Made by a program: the position numbers and the translations under genes
Assembly (NCBI GenBank): GCA_963969285.1
Contig: OZ017738.1
Span: 36,509,499 to 36,573,498, forward strand
DNA: 64,000 nucleotides
Reading direction: 5' to 3'
From: Odontomyia ornata
Lineage: Eukaryota; Arthropoda; Insecta; Diptera; Stratiomyidae
The notes under the pieces: generated by a model
What the model saw: only the letters and a program-made list of their open reading frames with translations
Told to the model about the DNA's origin: nothing
Database searches by the model: none
Shown here: one piece after another, positions 33,721 through 45,420 of the stretch
Layout: each line of letters starts with the position of its first letter
How positions within the stretch are numbered: position 1 is the stretch's first letter

Positions 33721-36199
33721 GGTAAGCTTCGATCCAGGAATTTATTTAGTGTATGATATGAAAGCTAGGGATACTTATACCAAGTTTTGGGCTTAAAAAC
33801 CGAAAATTTGGAGCTTCTTTTCACTAAAACAACTGATTACTTAATGCTTTCATATCCTCTGGGCTCAGACAACTTAAAAAACTGAGAAAATTATGTCTTT
33901 TAACTGAGTTCGATTTCTCTAGAAATTTTTGGTTTCAAATCCATCCAAGAAGGGCAGACAGTACCATTTGGCTATTACTGACAATATTGGTCTGCCTTGT
34001 TCTCTTTTTAATACCCAGAACCATGACATCTTACATTTTATTGTGAATCATCTACCTAAAACGTAGAAGTCACCATTATACCTCTCCTATTACTTTTTAT
34101 GAAACACTTAGATTTATTCACTGTTCTTTCCATTTGGTTGTTCTATGTTTACTATAATTGAATAAAGGGCAGTTTTCTGGTGATATTACCCGTCAGTATA
34201 AATTTTATGTAATGTATAGAGGTTCTCTAATTAGTGTCTTATAACATTTCATTGATTTACAAGCTTTTTCGGCATCTCCAGCAAAATTTTGTTTGTTTGA
34301 TCGTATGCTAGTGCTAACCTTCATCAGACAAAACATTAACTCGTTGGGCTTCACCTTTATAATCACTGGAACAATAGCATCAAGGCAAGGTGATTTGAAT
34401 TTGTCAAAGGAGTCTAGCATCTGTTAGATTCCATTCAACGCAACCAATACCCTTGCAAGGCTCAAAGTTTACCTTGCTGTTCCCCTTCCTTGAAGTAGAA
34501 TGATCAAGTCAGCTGAAGCGTCTGGATAAATGACGGGTTTCCACTTAAAGTGTGATCTTTATCATAGCTTAGAATTATTCTTGATGAGACTGCAAAAAGG
34601 TGCCGTCAGATTTTTTAATTAAGGGTAGCTTAGCCATATGCTCCTACCTGAGAACTTTGTGATTTTGCAGTATATTGTGTTTCCATAATCTTTTTACAAA
34701 ATTTCATAGAAGAATGAGTTGACATCGCAACCCAATATCAAGTCAATGCCAATAGATCTGGAAGGTAGGCTAATGCAACAATGATGTACTCGTAGTTCCC
34801 CACCGTATGTCTCGTATAGTATTTTCAATGAATCATATCCTTTGATTAGCAAATAGTCTGATAAGAGATGCTTCAAATTCATAAGATTAAAAAGTAAGCC
34901 CATGTGTAGCCAGATCTTAAGTAATAGAAGGCTTTCGTGCAACACGTGTTTAAGACCTTGATACACTTATTATATGGTTCTTGAACAATTGTAATGTTTT
35001 AAAAGGAATATGTCTGCAGTATATCGAGTCACCAACATGTTAAAATTGAAGCGTTCAAATTGAAGCTAGCTGCCAGTTGATCTGAGTAAAGGATAAATTT
35101 AGAATCTACCCAGTGTTTTGTTTTTTCCACGTTTGTTTGGGCAAAGTAGTACTAAGCCTCCAAGGAATCAGATGAAGATGTTACCCTTGGTGGAGCTCAA
35201 AAGATCTACATTAGTCTGATCCAATTTAACACCTGGGCTTTGCTTACAAGGAGTGATCATCCAGCTTTACGTAAATATTTACTACTTGTAGGGCCCATAT
35301 GACAGCCCTTACCAGTTTGATTGAAATTCTCCCATTAAAATAAGTGAAAGCTTACCTGATAAACTAGAGGATTGAGGACTAGTACTTTCAAGAACCATTT
35401 CTTTGTCCCTTTATATGAGCATTTAACATCTATGATAGCTCCACTGATGTACAGTCTATTCATTCAGTATGGAGATTTAAATGCAAAAATTGCCTCATTT
35501 GAACGGATCTGGTCTCCTGAAGTATTAAACTAGATCGGGGCTAATTTTATCTTTATTTCTACTAGAGAGCTTCACCTTATGCATTATTTTATGATGACCA
35601 CTCCTTAGTAAGATTTTGACTAGCAGCTTAGAGCCAGATTTGGAAGGTAAACCCTGTTACTCCTCCGCAAATATCCATAAAGTGTATGCTCTTCAGTGCC
35701 CTATAGCTCGCTACAAGAACTGTTTCTAATTCAAAAAATTGGTAATGGTTTTACCCATACCTGATTCAGTCCAGTAGTAATTACGAAAGCGATGGCTTCA
35801 CAACTGGACTGTTTTTCTTCCTTCTCCTCAACTCACATTTCTTATAAGCACCTTCTTTAATTGATCGCCAGTTATCCTTTTGTATGCATCTTGGAGACAA
35901 GGATTTCCCTCTCCGAGAATAATTTTATTGAGTCAACAAAGTGCAGGACATTCTCTACCTTCATTTGCTAGCAATGTATTTTCATGGATATAGTCAATAC
36001 TTATGTAGATGAGTTTGATTACCATTCGAGACCCTCTGAAAGGTTCTTTGGAAGAATGTAGAGAGCCCCATAATCCAAATACTTTTTGCTGCCTCAATGG
36101 GCGAATTTCCAATCTCCAATAGGCTGTCGTCTGGGGTGATATAATACAAGTAGGTGTTGTTACCCGCATTATTTACTGTCCAATTCAAATATTTCCGAT
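33721..36199. other. Intergenic stretch, no gene recognised
   Basis: AT-rich. A minus-strand open frame at 34694-34966 ends with ILGCDVNSFFYEI, vaguely like a protease-type LGCD motif, but nothing else supports a family. No RNA gene or clear repeat was seen. Confidence 0.35.
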
Positions 36200-37690
36200 T
36201 GAAACTTACTTAGAGTTGACCTCACGCTTCCAAATCCTCCACATAGCTCTAGAACATCGGAGCCCACAGATATACTCGAAATGCTTTCATTAGCCCAATC
36301 ATCTCTGGATGGAGTTTATTCCACCATCAAGACCCAAAAGAATTATTAAGCACAAGGCGTCGATGGGATTCCAGTAGAGCTTATTATATATGATGGCAGG
36401 CGTGTCCAGGAAGCCATCCAGCATATTTGGCAACAAGAGCATATTCCAATAAAAATGTAACAAGCTACAATGCCAAAACTGTAGAGGCATATCACTGCTT
36501 TGTACGGCATACAAAATATTTTCAAAAAATATAGAGATAAAATCGAATCATATGACAACAGTATTATTTGAGAGTATCAAGGTGGCTCTAGAGCAGGTAG
36601 ACCGACGATAGAATAATTTTTTTTTTCAGTCAAGCAGTTACTTCTGATATACTGTAAGCACGGTATAGATGTACACTTCATTTGCGTTGACTTTAAGGAA
36701 GCATGCGACAGTATTGATCGTAACATACCATAGCAAATAATGCTTGGCTTTGGTATCCCAGCTAAACTAGTCCGTCCTACCAAAATGACAATGACGTCGA
36801 TAACTCCCCAAGTCCACATCAACAACCAACTCATCGATGCTTTTGACATAAATATTGGACTAAAACAGGGAGATGGGCTGGCTCTATTGCTATTCAATTT
36901 GGCTCTGGAGTACGTCATAAGGAAGCTGCCTATCGATACACGAGGAATATTACTATACAAGTTGAGCCAATTAGTAGCCTATGTGGACGACATCACCATC
37001 TTCCTGAAACTCGACAGCTGAGTAAAACTAGGAGGGCTACAAATCAATGAGAATCTCAACGAAAAATACTTCCAATTCCTAAATAACTATATGAGTATTT
37101 AGCTAATACGATATCGAAATGTGGGCAAATTTTTGCATTTAAGGCACCAAAACTAGGAGAATCGGTAATGAAAGGGATGAAATAGATGAAGAATACAGCT
37201 AACAAATAAAACATTTGATTCAATTTTGACGATCTTTTAGCCCAGCTGTATACACAAAAAAACAAAACCCGAAGTGTATAATTCTGTAATAAGGTTTGTG
37301 CTTTGTTATAATTAGGAATCGTGAACCTTAACGCAGTCATCCAAAAATATACTGAGCATCTTCGTTAGATGGGTCCTCAGGCGAATAATCGGAGCGAAGC
37401 TAGACGGAAATCAATGGAAAACTCGATACAACCATGAGCTATATGATTTTAGGACTGTGGAAGTTGCTATGGGCTGGCCACGTAAATTGTATGGGTGAAC
37501 AACGGATACGCAAAAATTTATCTGTTGAGAGAACTGAAAGGCGGAGATCAGTGGGAAAATCGAGGAGATGCTAGTTTACTCGGTTGACCAAGGTAGTTCA
37601 TCGCTACTCATAATATGAAATTGGAGGACACGGCCAATGGACCGAGACAGATGGAGTTAGTTTTTGCAGGAAGCGGAGGTCCAAAAGAAA
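36200..37690 (+). pseudogene. RTE-like LINE copy 3
   Basis: Parallels copy 1 from 16270 onward (RPKRIIKHKASMGFQ, then CRGISLLCTAYKIF). The best open piece 36740-37021 reads LGFGIPAKLVRPTKMTM, LKQGDGLALLLFNLALEYVI and a catalytic-type YVDDITIF (about 36978). After a gap the tail is readable at 37380-37690 (LRRIIGAKLDGNQWKTRYNHELYDF, in shorter frame pieces, then DRDRW). Stops and missing segments make it a pseudogene, but its YxDD is kept, unlike copy 2. Confidence 0.75.
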
Positions 37691-37870
37691 TTCCGGTTCT
37701 ATAAGGAAGAACACGAAGATTTGTCTTTCCCTAGAAAACTCCTGCGTAGAAACTTATGGACGGATCTTATTTCGCTGGATAAAAGCTTGGTGACATTTAC
37801 TTCCGAAAATTTCAAAACTTCTGCCACCACCTTCAATCTCCATCTATTACTGCAGCGACTATCAGTATGA

Positions 37871-38633
37871 AACTATACGAGTTTCTCTTTTTTCATGCCT
37901 AAAGAACACTATCCATTTCCATGCGTGAAAATGTCTTGAAAACCTCAGTTTATTATTATTTGTGCTTTCAAATCAGTTTCCCAGGGTCAGTACCGCAATT
38001 TTCGGGCTGACCAAAGAGTAGATCCAATTTTGATGTGGCGTGAAGTTGGCGCGTTATCGGCTGTTGATTTGAATTTGAAATAGATTTGACGTGACGTCTC
38101 CTATCAATTTTCACATCTTAAACTAAATCAATTTTCCGTGCAGGTATTCTGACTTGAACGATGTAAAAGATTCAACATGACAACCTACGAAGGATACGTC
38201 CCTGACATGTTTCCTATAGCTATTTTTACAATCCCACACATATCACTACATTTTTCTTATTCCGACTCAAAAACACTCGCGATTCCTGGTAAATTATTCA
38301 GTTTAATTAATTATCACTTTTGCACTAAATTCAACACGGTTTACCTTAAAAAAATTGTTTTGTGTACAATTTCAAATTCAATTCGATTAGATGTTTCCCG
38401 TCATCTGTTGAATTTTCACGAATCATATGTTTTCAATAATATGGTTGATATTTTGTTGCGAATTCGGGGGGAGGAGTGGGGTTTTCGTGGAAGTAACTAG
38501 AGAGCCACATGAGTGTACGGATGCTCTAGTGGCGTGAGAGGCGGGGATTTCAATTCACATGGGAGAGGAAGGCATGTATGCAGTGAAAGACCTTCATTTA
38601 CTTATGGATGAAAATAAGCTCATTTCACGTCCA
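37871..38633. other. Non-coding stretch, nothing recognised
   Basis: Open frames here, such as 38177-38500, show no known family. No repeat structure was seen. Confidence 0.4.
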
Positions 38634-39549
38634 TTACTTTATATGTCTTTGTACATAACTGATAAGAGAGTCGCTTCTTACCCATAACTTTATTTCACCT
38701 TTGATGGGCTCCAAGGACAAATACTGCTTCAAACTCGATCTGCCCTTCAATTTAGCCATACTTTCATCTATAGATTGATAAATTGAATCCGTTCCAGCTT
38801 TTTGATAAGTACTTTTGAAACAATCCAGGAGCTTCTCAACATAATATATCTTGGAGCAATTAGCTGGTTTCTCAGGGTTACTGAAGTATAATTTAGAAAT
38901 TAGCATCTAACAGCATTTTTCATTGTAGTGTTGCGCATAGAGGCATGCTTTAACCAATAGCAGTTTAAGCTTGGCAGCGTATTATAAGCCATTCCCATCA
39001 TAATATCCATCATCATCATATTTCAGAAAAGTCACTTGATTTAACTTTTTTAAGTCTTCCTTTCAAAAATGGTTAACCTCTCATTTGTACACTGGGATAC
39101 ATACTGTACAGGCTTTTTGGAAACAACTTCAGGAAAATATCAATTTCTGAAGGCTGACTATTTATAGAGTTTGAAAGAATTTCTGTATCCCTTGCATCAA
39201 GTAGTTGAATCCTTGGGATGTAATTGTGCGGAAGTGGATACCAGACTATGTTGTCTGATGCGTATAAATTTGTAGACGCTGTTTGGCGACTGGCTGCTTC
39301 ATTAATATCATCTCGTATATTATCCCGTTTAGTGTCGAGTACAACATAGCTACTTTCAGATTCGATTGTACTCTCATCAGAACTCGAAGACTGAATACCA
39401 CCTTCAGATACAGACTCATTTTCAGGACCCAAAGACGCCTAGTTTGGGTCTTAACCCTCACTATTATGATAAGGATTAGTTTCACTCTCGGACAAGTCAG
39501 AATTTGCAGTGAATTCCTCGATCTCCCTTTCTGTTAGTTTTTTGCACAT
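38634..39549 (-). pseudogene. piggyBac-like transposase remnant
   Basis: The minus strand starts at an ATG at 39549 with KKLTEREIEE, an N-terminal start common in piggyBac-like proteins. An acidic stretch follows (SSSSDESTIESES) with two stops near 39440. Then come IPRIQLLDARDTEILS, DIFLKLFPKSLYSM, and after a gap the catalytic region YQSIDESMAKLKGRSSLKQY with LEPIKGEIKLWVRSDS. The Asp of DESM is a catalytic residue of the family. Much of the middle is deleted. It abuts a hairpin/GTCY repeat at 39580. Confidence 0.75.
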
Positions 39550-39579
39550 TCTGGAAAGGAAAACAAGCTGGGTAAAAAG

Positions 39580-40964
39580 ACCTACGCTCATGTCAGAAGG
39601 GTTTTGTATTCAATTTACAAAATGCAGTCACGAGATCGAATAAAACCAAGAAACATGTCAAAGACGATTTTATTGGAAAAAACATGAAATACGAAGATCA
39701 TACTATTATTAACAAAGTTGAACGAATTTCAACTTCTGAGGTATTTGTTATTGTTATATTCATAAATATCTCCCTTGATAATTATTTCAGATGTCCATTC
39801 GTGAGGGAGGAAACACATTTTTCATGTATTTTCCCCCTGTTTTGAAAAGCTCCCATGAAAACTTTCATTTCATACTCATATCAGCTACGTTTGATGATTT
39901 TTTTTTCAGGGGCCACCCTCCTGTACTGTTATCATCGATTAATGGCCATTTTTTTCGAATTCTAGAATGGTTACAAAGCCTTTTTGCTAGGAGCTCTCTC
40001 CCGCCTCCTTGACTTGTTTCACTTATGAGTACTAATTGTAGGTACTCATCTTCAGTCATTCATTAAATTGAATCAAGTGTTCAAAGAATGCACCTTAAAC
40101 GTTGAAGTTGGGAAAAAATAACTCAAAATTATTCAACCTTCGCATTTAAAACAGCCACTATTTTGTTTTACGATCACTGATACCACTAGCTGAACCGATT
40201 CTCAAAGATATACATGATACCTATCATGCCTGAAATTTTCATGCAAATCCTAGCAAAACTGTAGTGTCTAAATCCGTAAGAAGCGCATGTTGTTCCATAG
40301 CCATATGTTGCCATAGTAATCAATACAGCGCATATTGTTCCAAAGTAATACAGGAGAATTCAAACCGCTATAACTTCGCTAAATATGATTCAATCTTTAT
40401 GAAACTTACAGGATAGATCAATCTTATGAATAGTCATCTTCATTAGATTTAAGGGTACCGTTAAGATTTAAGGGTACTGTTAAGATTTTATTCAAGAAAA
40501 AATAAAATCGATAAATCATACTATTGCTAACAAAGTTGAGTGAATTGTGACTTCTCATGTATTTGTTGTTGTTGTACTCATCAAGGCCTACATTCCTGAT
40601 TTTTTTCAGATTTTTCGGATCACAGGTGTCCAATCGCGAGGGGGGGGGGGACACAAATTTTTCGTGTATTTCCCCTCCCTGTGTGCCCTCGAAGCAAACT
40701 TTGCCAAACTAAGACCTGTTTTGAAAAGTTCTCATCAAGACCTTTCATTTGATATCCATATCGGCTACCTTCAATGAAATACCTTATAAATTTTTTTTTT
40801 GTAGTTGAAGTTTGAAGAGAGCACTACTTTACACCTACATGCGAAATTTGTTGTTTATAGCTGGAGTAGTTTCCGAGAAAAACTGCTGTGAAACACGGAC
40901 GGACGGACGGACAGACAGAACGCGATTTTAGTAGGCTTTTCTAAAATTATTTTACAAAACCCTT
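39580..40964 (-). repeat. Hairpin-plus-GTCY repeat, copy 2
   Basis: Opposite orientation to the copy at 3162-4460. 39590-39860 matches the complement of about 4150-4450. It ends with an ACGGACGG tract (about 40894-40910) and a decayed hairpin (40932-40964, TAGGCTTTTCTA with TTACAAAACCCT). Confidence 0.6.
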
Positions 40965-41399
40965 TAAAATATTTCTATGTCTGCTGGGAAAAATGGTCTC
41001 ATTAAAGTAGACTGACCGAACTTATTTCGCATCAGCCAATACGTAAATTTTATTCCAAACAATAGACGTGCTTCTATATGGGTACTTACATGATTACACA
41101 CAATACACAGTTAGTAAGTTGTTGAAAACTCACTATGAAACACTAATAGATGAACTACATGCACCCACGACTTCGACAAGTTTGAGCTTATCTCGGTTGA
41201 TTCGTAAATTGCACTCGGCTTTATAAAGGGCCCCACAGACATGAGAGACCTCGTCCATGACAAGGTACCAGACACGAAACCCACAGACATTGAAACATTT
41301 TTGTAAACATCCACGTAAACATCATTTCGCGGCATGTCGATCTTGAGATATATTCATCCCAGTGTTATATTATCTGTCCGTCAGTTAAGTCGAAAATGA

Positions 41400-42040
41400 G
41401 TAAGGAGTTAGCGCTGGCTTTGCTCGTTGTGAACGAATGCCTTGAAGATGATGATTTTTATGAAATCTACAGAATATGAGAATCTTGCAAAACGCTACCG
41501 TAAAATCGAGTTTCACTAAATTTAAAGGTTCCATTGCGATTTTATTGAGGAAAATGTAATATTTATAAATAATGCTATTTTTACTAAAGTTGAGTGAATT
41601 TCGACTTCTAAGGTATTTGTCGTTGTTATATTCATAAATGTCTACGTGCGTGATTTTTTTCAGATTTTTCGGATCAAAGGGGGGGCACAAATTTTTCGTG
41701 CATTTCCCCTGCCCCTGCATTTCGAAGAGCCGGTAACACTGTTTTAAGATCTGTTTTCGAAAGTTCTAATCAAGACCTTTCTTTTGACACCCCACATACC
41801 TACCTTTGGTAAAAAAAATTTTTATTGGTCCGCTTCCGGGTATGGGGGGACCCCTCTTTAAAACCTTTTGAAAATTTTTCTGATACCTGAATTTTCAAAA
41901 AGCAATCACTTCTGATATGCCTATTAAGTTTGGTGTCTGTAACTGTTATAGTTTCGGAGAAAAACAGCTGTGACACACAGACGGACGGACAGACAAAATC
42001 GATTTCAATAGGGTTTTGTAACAAAAAGTACAAAACCCTA
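41400..42040 (-). repeat. Hairpin-plus-GTCY repeat, copy 3
   Basis: Body as in the other copies (TCTAATCAAGACCTTTC, then CCTACCTTTGG), an ACGGACGGACAGAC tract at about 41980, and a perfect 12-bp-arm terminal hairpin at 42009-42020 and 42029-42040. Confidence 0.65.
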
Positions 42041-42889
42041 AAAATTAATTTAAAAACTCTAGAAAACTAGAAAACCGACCGCAAAATTTCTGAAACAATA
42101 AAAGTTTTCAAATGGGTTTTAAAACCCCAACTCGCAGAAATAATCTTTTGCTTCTTGTTTACAAAAGATTATTTCCAAATCATTATCATCAAATACTGCC
42201 AGTGGCAGTGTGTACCAATTTGCCACACATCTAGCCTATACTCGCACCACACCTAGCATACATTGAAAAGTAGCATACATATATTGTAGCGCCACGCACA
42301 AAAATCAAAAGAATTTGATTTTACTGCGAGCGACTGACGAACCTATTTTGAGACCAACTCACGGACCAAACATCGCTACCGACGGTGAAAATTCATTATC
42401 AAAACATCATGTTTGAGATCTTGTCATGGACCAAGCAATGCGACCAGTGGAAGGACCTACTCGCGGACCAACTTTCGGACCAAACATCGCTACACACAGT
42501 AGAACTTCACAAAAAATACCTGAAATGAGACCTTGTCATGGACGAGGTTTCAAAATCTGTGGTGCCCTTAACGTTGGGCATTAAAACGACTAAATTGGCA
42601 TTTATACAAGCAAATATGGAACGATTGTGTGCACTAGTTAAAATGAAATCTGGCTTGGGATGTGTTGTCTTGTTAGCCCCGAAAGGGTTAAGTTCTTTAA
42701 CCAGTCTAATCGGCCAGGCGAAAACAAAAGACGAAAAATCATGACTTGTATTCTGACTAAAGTATAGCCCTGATTTGGATGAAATTTGGTGTAGAGGTTC
42801 CCTGAACTGTGTGATGAGTTTTACAATAAAAAATCCAAAGTAGAACTGTCTGAAACAAAGAAACAAAATTTGTTGTAGTAGTTGTGACC
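42041..42889. other. Non-coding stretch with a two-copy tandem repeat
   Basis: CGGACCAAACATCGCTAC followed by CTTGTCATGGAC occurs twice (42364-42434 and 42477-42543), about 113 bp apart. The complement of the second copy's end (GAGACCTCGTCCATGACAAGG) is at 41244-41264. An open frame at 42538-42744 has no recognisable family. Confidence 0.45.
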
Positions 42890-44120
42890 AAACTTTTCAA
42901 CCAATGTGAATGAAATTTAGTCGTTTTTCAAGTTTCAAAATGGGGGCGGTTCAAAGATGCGATCTTTTCAAATTTTGGGCCCCTTCAAACGCCCACATTT
43001 TCCTGCAGATTTTAATTTTTACCAAAATCGCATGAAAAATAAAAAAGTCGAGAATTTAAACCTAATATTTTTAGCTGCCATTTTCAATAAACCTTAAATA
43101 CTTTTGCCCTGTCTAGAGTAAAACTCCGATTTGGCGGATTTATTCATTGATTAAACCCTAAGAAACAAGTATTTAAAAAAATCAAAAATTAAATGCATGC
43201 ATTCAAAATGGCAACCCCCAAAGGTCAGAAAACAAGCACCATTTGTTATGTTCATGTTGGAGTTATTTATACAATAGACCATTTTCAGGGCATTGGAAAA
43301 TATTTTTAAATACCCTGCTGAAAATGCTCCGCCTGTCCATCCATCCGTCTCTCCAACTGTCCAATCGTCCGTCCATGTGTCACAGCAAGCTTTCTCGCAA
43401 ACCACAAAAGCTAAAGTGATGCAATTTTCTACGTAGGTCAAAGGTGGTGCCGTCTCAAAAGTTGCAGCGGATAAAAAATATTCAGGTGTTTAAGGGGGTC
43501 TCCCTGAACAGTATTCAGAAGACGTTGTTTGATGTACTAATTATTTGACAAAACCTTCTCGTAGAAAGAGTCTCTTGCTACTTTTACTTGTCTTTAAACA
43601 GTGTTTGACTATATAATGATTATTTGCTTTTAAAAATACGGGCACCTACAAGACATTACCCCCAGGAATTTTTTCAGATTTTAGTACTCTTCACCTGCTC
43701 ATGTTTTTCAACAGATTTTGATGAAACTTAGCATTTTAAATGATTGTAATAAGTTCTTGCATTTTATCAAAAATCATGAAAATCGAATGATAAATAAATA
43801 GTAGAACGCTTAAAACTTCTTTTTAGCTTCTTTTCAAAAATAATCGAATATTTTTGTTAAGTTCAGAGTTTGAAGGAGGTGAGACCCTAGGACATATATT
43901 TTAAAATAAAACAAACATATGTTAAAATAATGCAAAATCAAACACTTCTATTTAAAATGGTGACCTCCAAAGGCCAGAAAGAAAGCGAAATTCGCTATTT
44001 TAGTAGTAACTGAAGTATTGAATATAGTTTCATGGAAACGTTTGAAATAACTTATATGGGAAGTATTTATACAACAGAATATTTCCATTCAGCAATGTAA
44101 GACTTTCAAAGTGGCAGCCA
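42890..44120. repeat. Repeat family B copies
   Basis: 42940-43480 parallels 13490-13980 (AATGCATGCATTCAAAATGGC, then CTCGCAAACCACA), with a degenerate GTCC tract at about 43330-43380. 43680-44100 is a further, more diverged copy. No coding content. Confidence 0.55.
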
Positions 44121-44449
44121 ATAAAATTATTATTTAGTTTCAAAAATAAGGGTGCCTTTGAGAAATTTTCCTTTTTGACTGGTGATGCCACGGGGATCTT
44201 TTTAGCCTTTGTAAAGATTGAAGTTTGTTATGCTTTCGAATTGTGAGTCTGTTATACAAGCTGTGGCCACAAAATATAAATAGAAGAAACCTTAACACGA
44301 ATTTACTCAACTAGGCTGGGGATGTTAAAATCATTGAGATTTCGTAATTCCACAATAAAAAAATTGTTTTAAACAAAAAGTAATCAATCTGGGTCATAAT
44401 GTCTAAAGCCTCGTGGTTGATTAGAGCGAAATGGGAGGTTTCTCTTTAG

Positions 44450-45420
44450 GGTGTATTAATTTTCGGTTTTTTTTGTGGTTGGGTGGTGAATGCCATTTAT
44501 GCACTAGTGTGTCCCCTGTTAGCCTGAGAATCTAGCCTGGAACCATTTGATACATTATTTCCGGAGGTCTCGTTTTGCTATGCCGTGAGGTGCCTTCAAG
44601 CTAGGTGATCTTTCCTCCAGCGAGAGGGGAGGGAAGAAGAGGAATTGCCAGATAAGTCATCCCCCAGCACCAATGTCCCTGGCTGCTATGAGTCCCTTTT
44701 ATCTTTTAAGACTGCCCGAGCATAATGTACAATATGGTGCCATTTGTCAACCGACCCAAGCATCATTGCGACTGAACTATGTAATGTGAGCTCTTCGGTC
44801 TCCTTGTAGAGGCCCCGTCGGACCTTGTCCTATATATAATATGTCGCAGGCTTCGTCTTTCTCTCCTGGACAATACCGACAGTCGGAAGACCATATCTCA
44901 TCAATCTTGTGCAGTTATGACTTAAAACACACATGCTCACTTTTCAGCTGAATCAGATAAAAGTCAGTCCCACCATGCCTTCGATTTAGCATCAGTGTTA
45001 GATCTGAGATGAGCCGCGCAGTCCACCTTCGCTCCGTACAATTCACCCAAGACTATTGCCAATCGTTGAGTGGGCGCTGTGTCTCCTCGCGGGTAACTGT
45101 CTCCCTTGCACCCGCGCTTTGGTGCAGATAAACAGCGTGGCGTTCTCTAGCAAGAAGGGAACATGTATATTGCCTGCGATAACTCTTATTGCTGAAACAG
45201 AGACTGTCGGATATAAGGTTTAATCCTCAGTGCCCCTCTTCTCTGTGCCTGTGCCAAGCGTTTTCGGTACACCTCCTCACTGAGAGCATCACCCTATATT
45301 TCTGCTTCATGTAGAAGCACTGGCCCTACGCCACTCATCAAGAGGCGTCTTCTTGATGGGCTGGGCCCCCTACGTTGGCCATAAATCGACTCAGAACCGA
45401 TACGCCAAAAGCAGCTTTTT
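44450..45420 (-). pseudogene. R1-like LINE, minus-strand copy: C-terminus and 3' end
   Basis: Read on the minus strand this gives the end of an R1-type ORF2: TREETQRPLNDWQ, MLNRRHGGTDFYLIQLKSEHVCFKS in pieces, then a zinc-like SSDCRYCPGEKDEACDI. The 3' untranslated region shared with 33370-33720 follows. It is the same family as the + copy, in opposite orientation, and is heavily mutated. Confidence 0.65.

Noticed and set aside
34694..34966. Minus-strand frame ending ILGCDVNSFF
   Set aside because: Only one short protease-like resemblance; no catalytic motif and no neighbouring element parts.
42538..42744. 68-codon frame starting MDEVSKSVVPLTLG
   Set aside because: No family resemblance; it starts within a tandem repeat and has no gene context.
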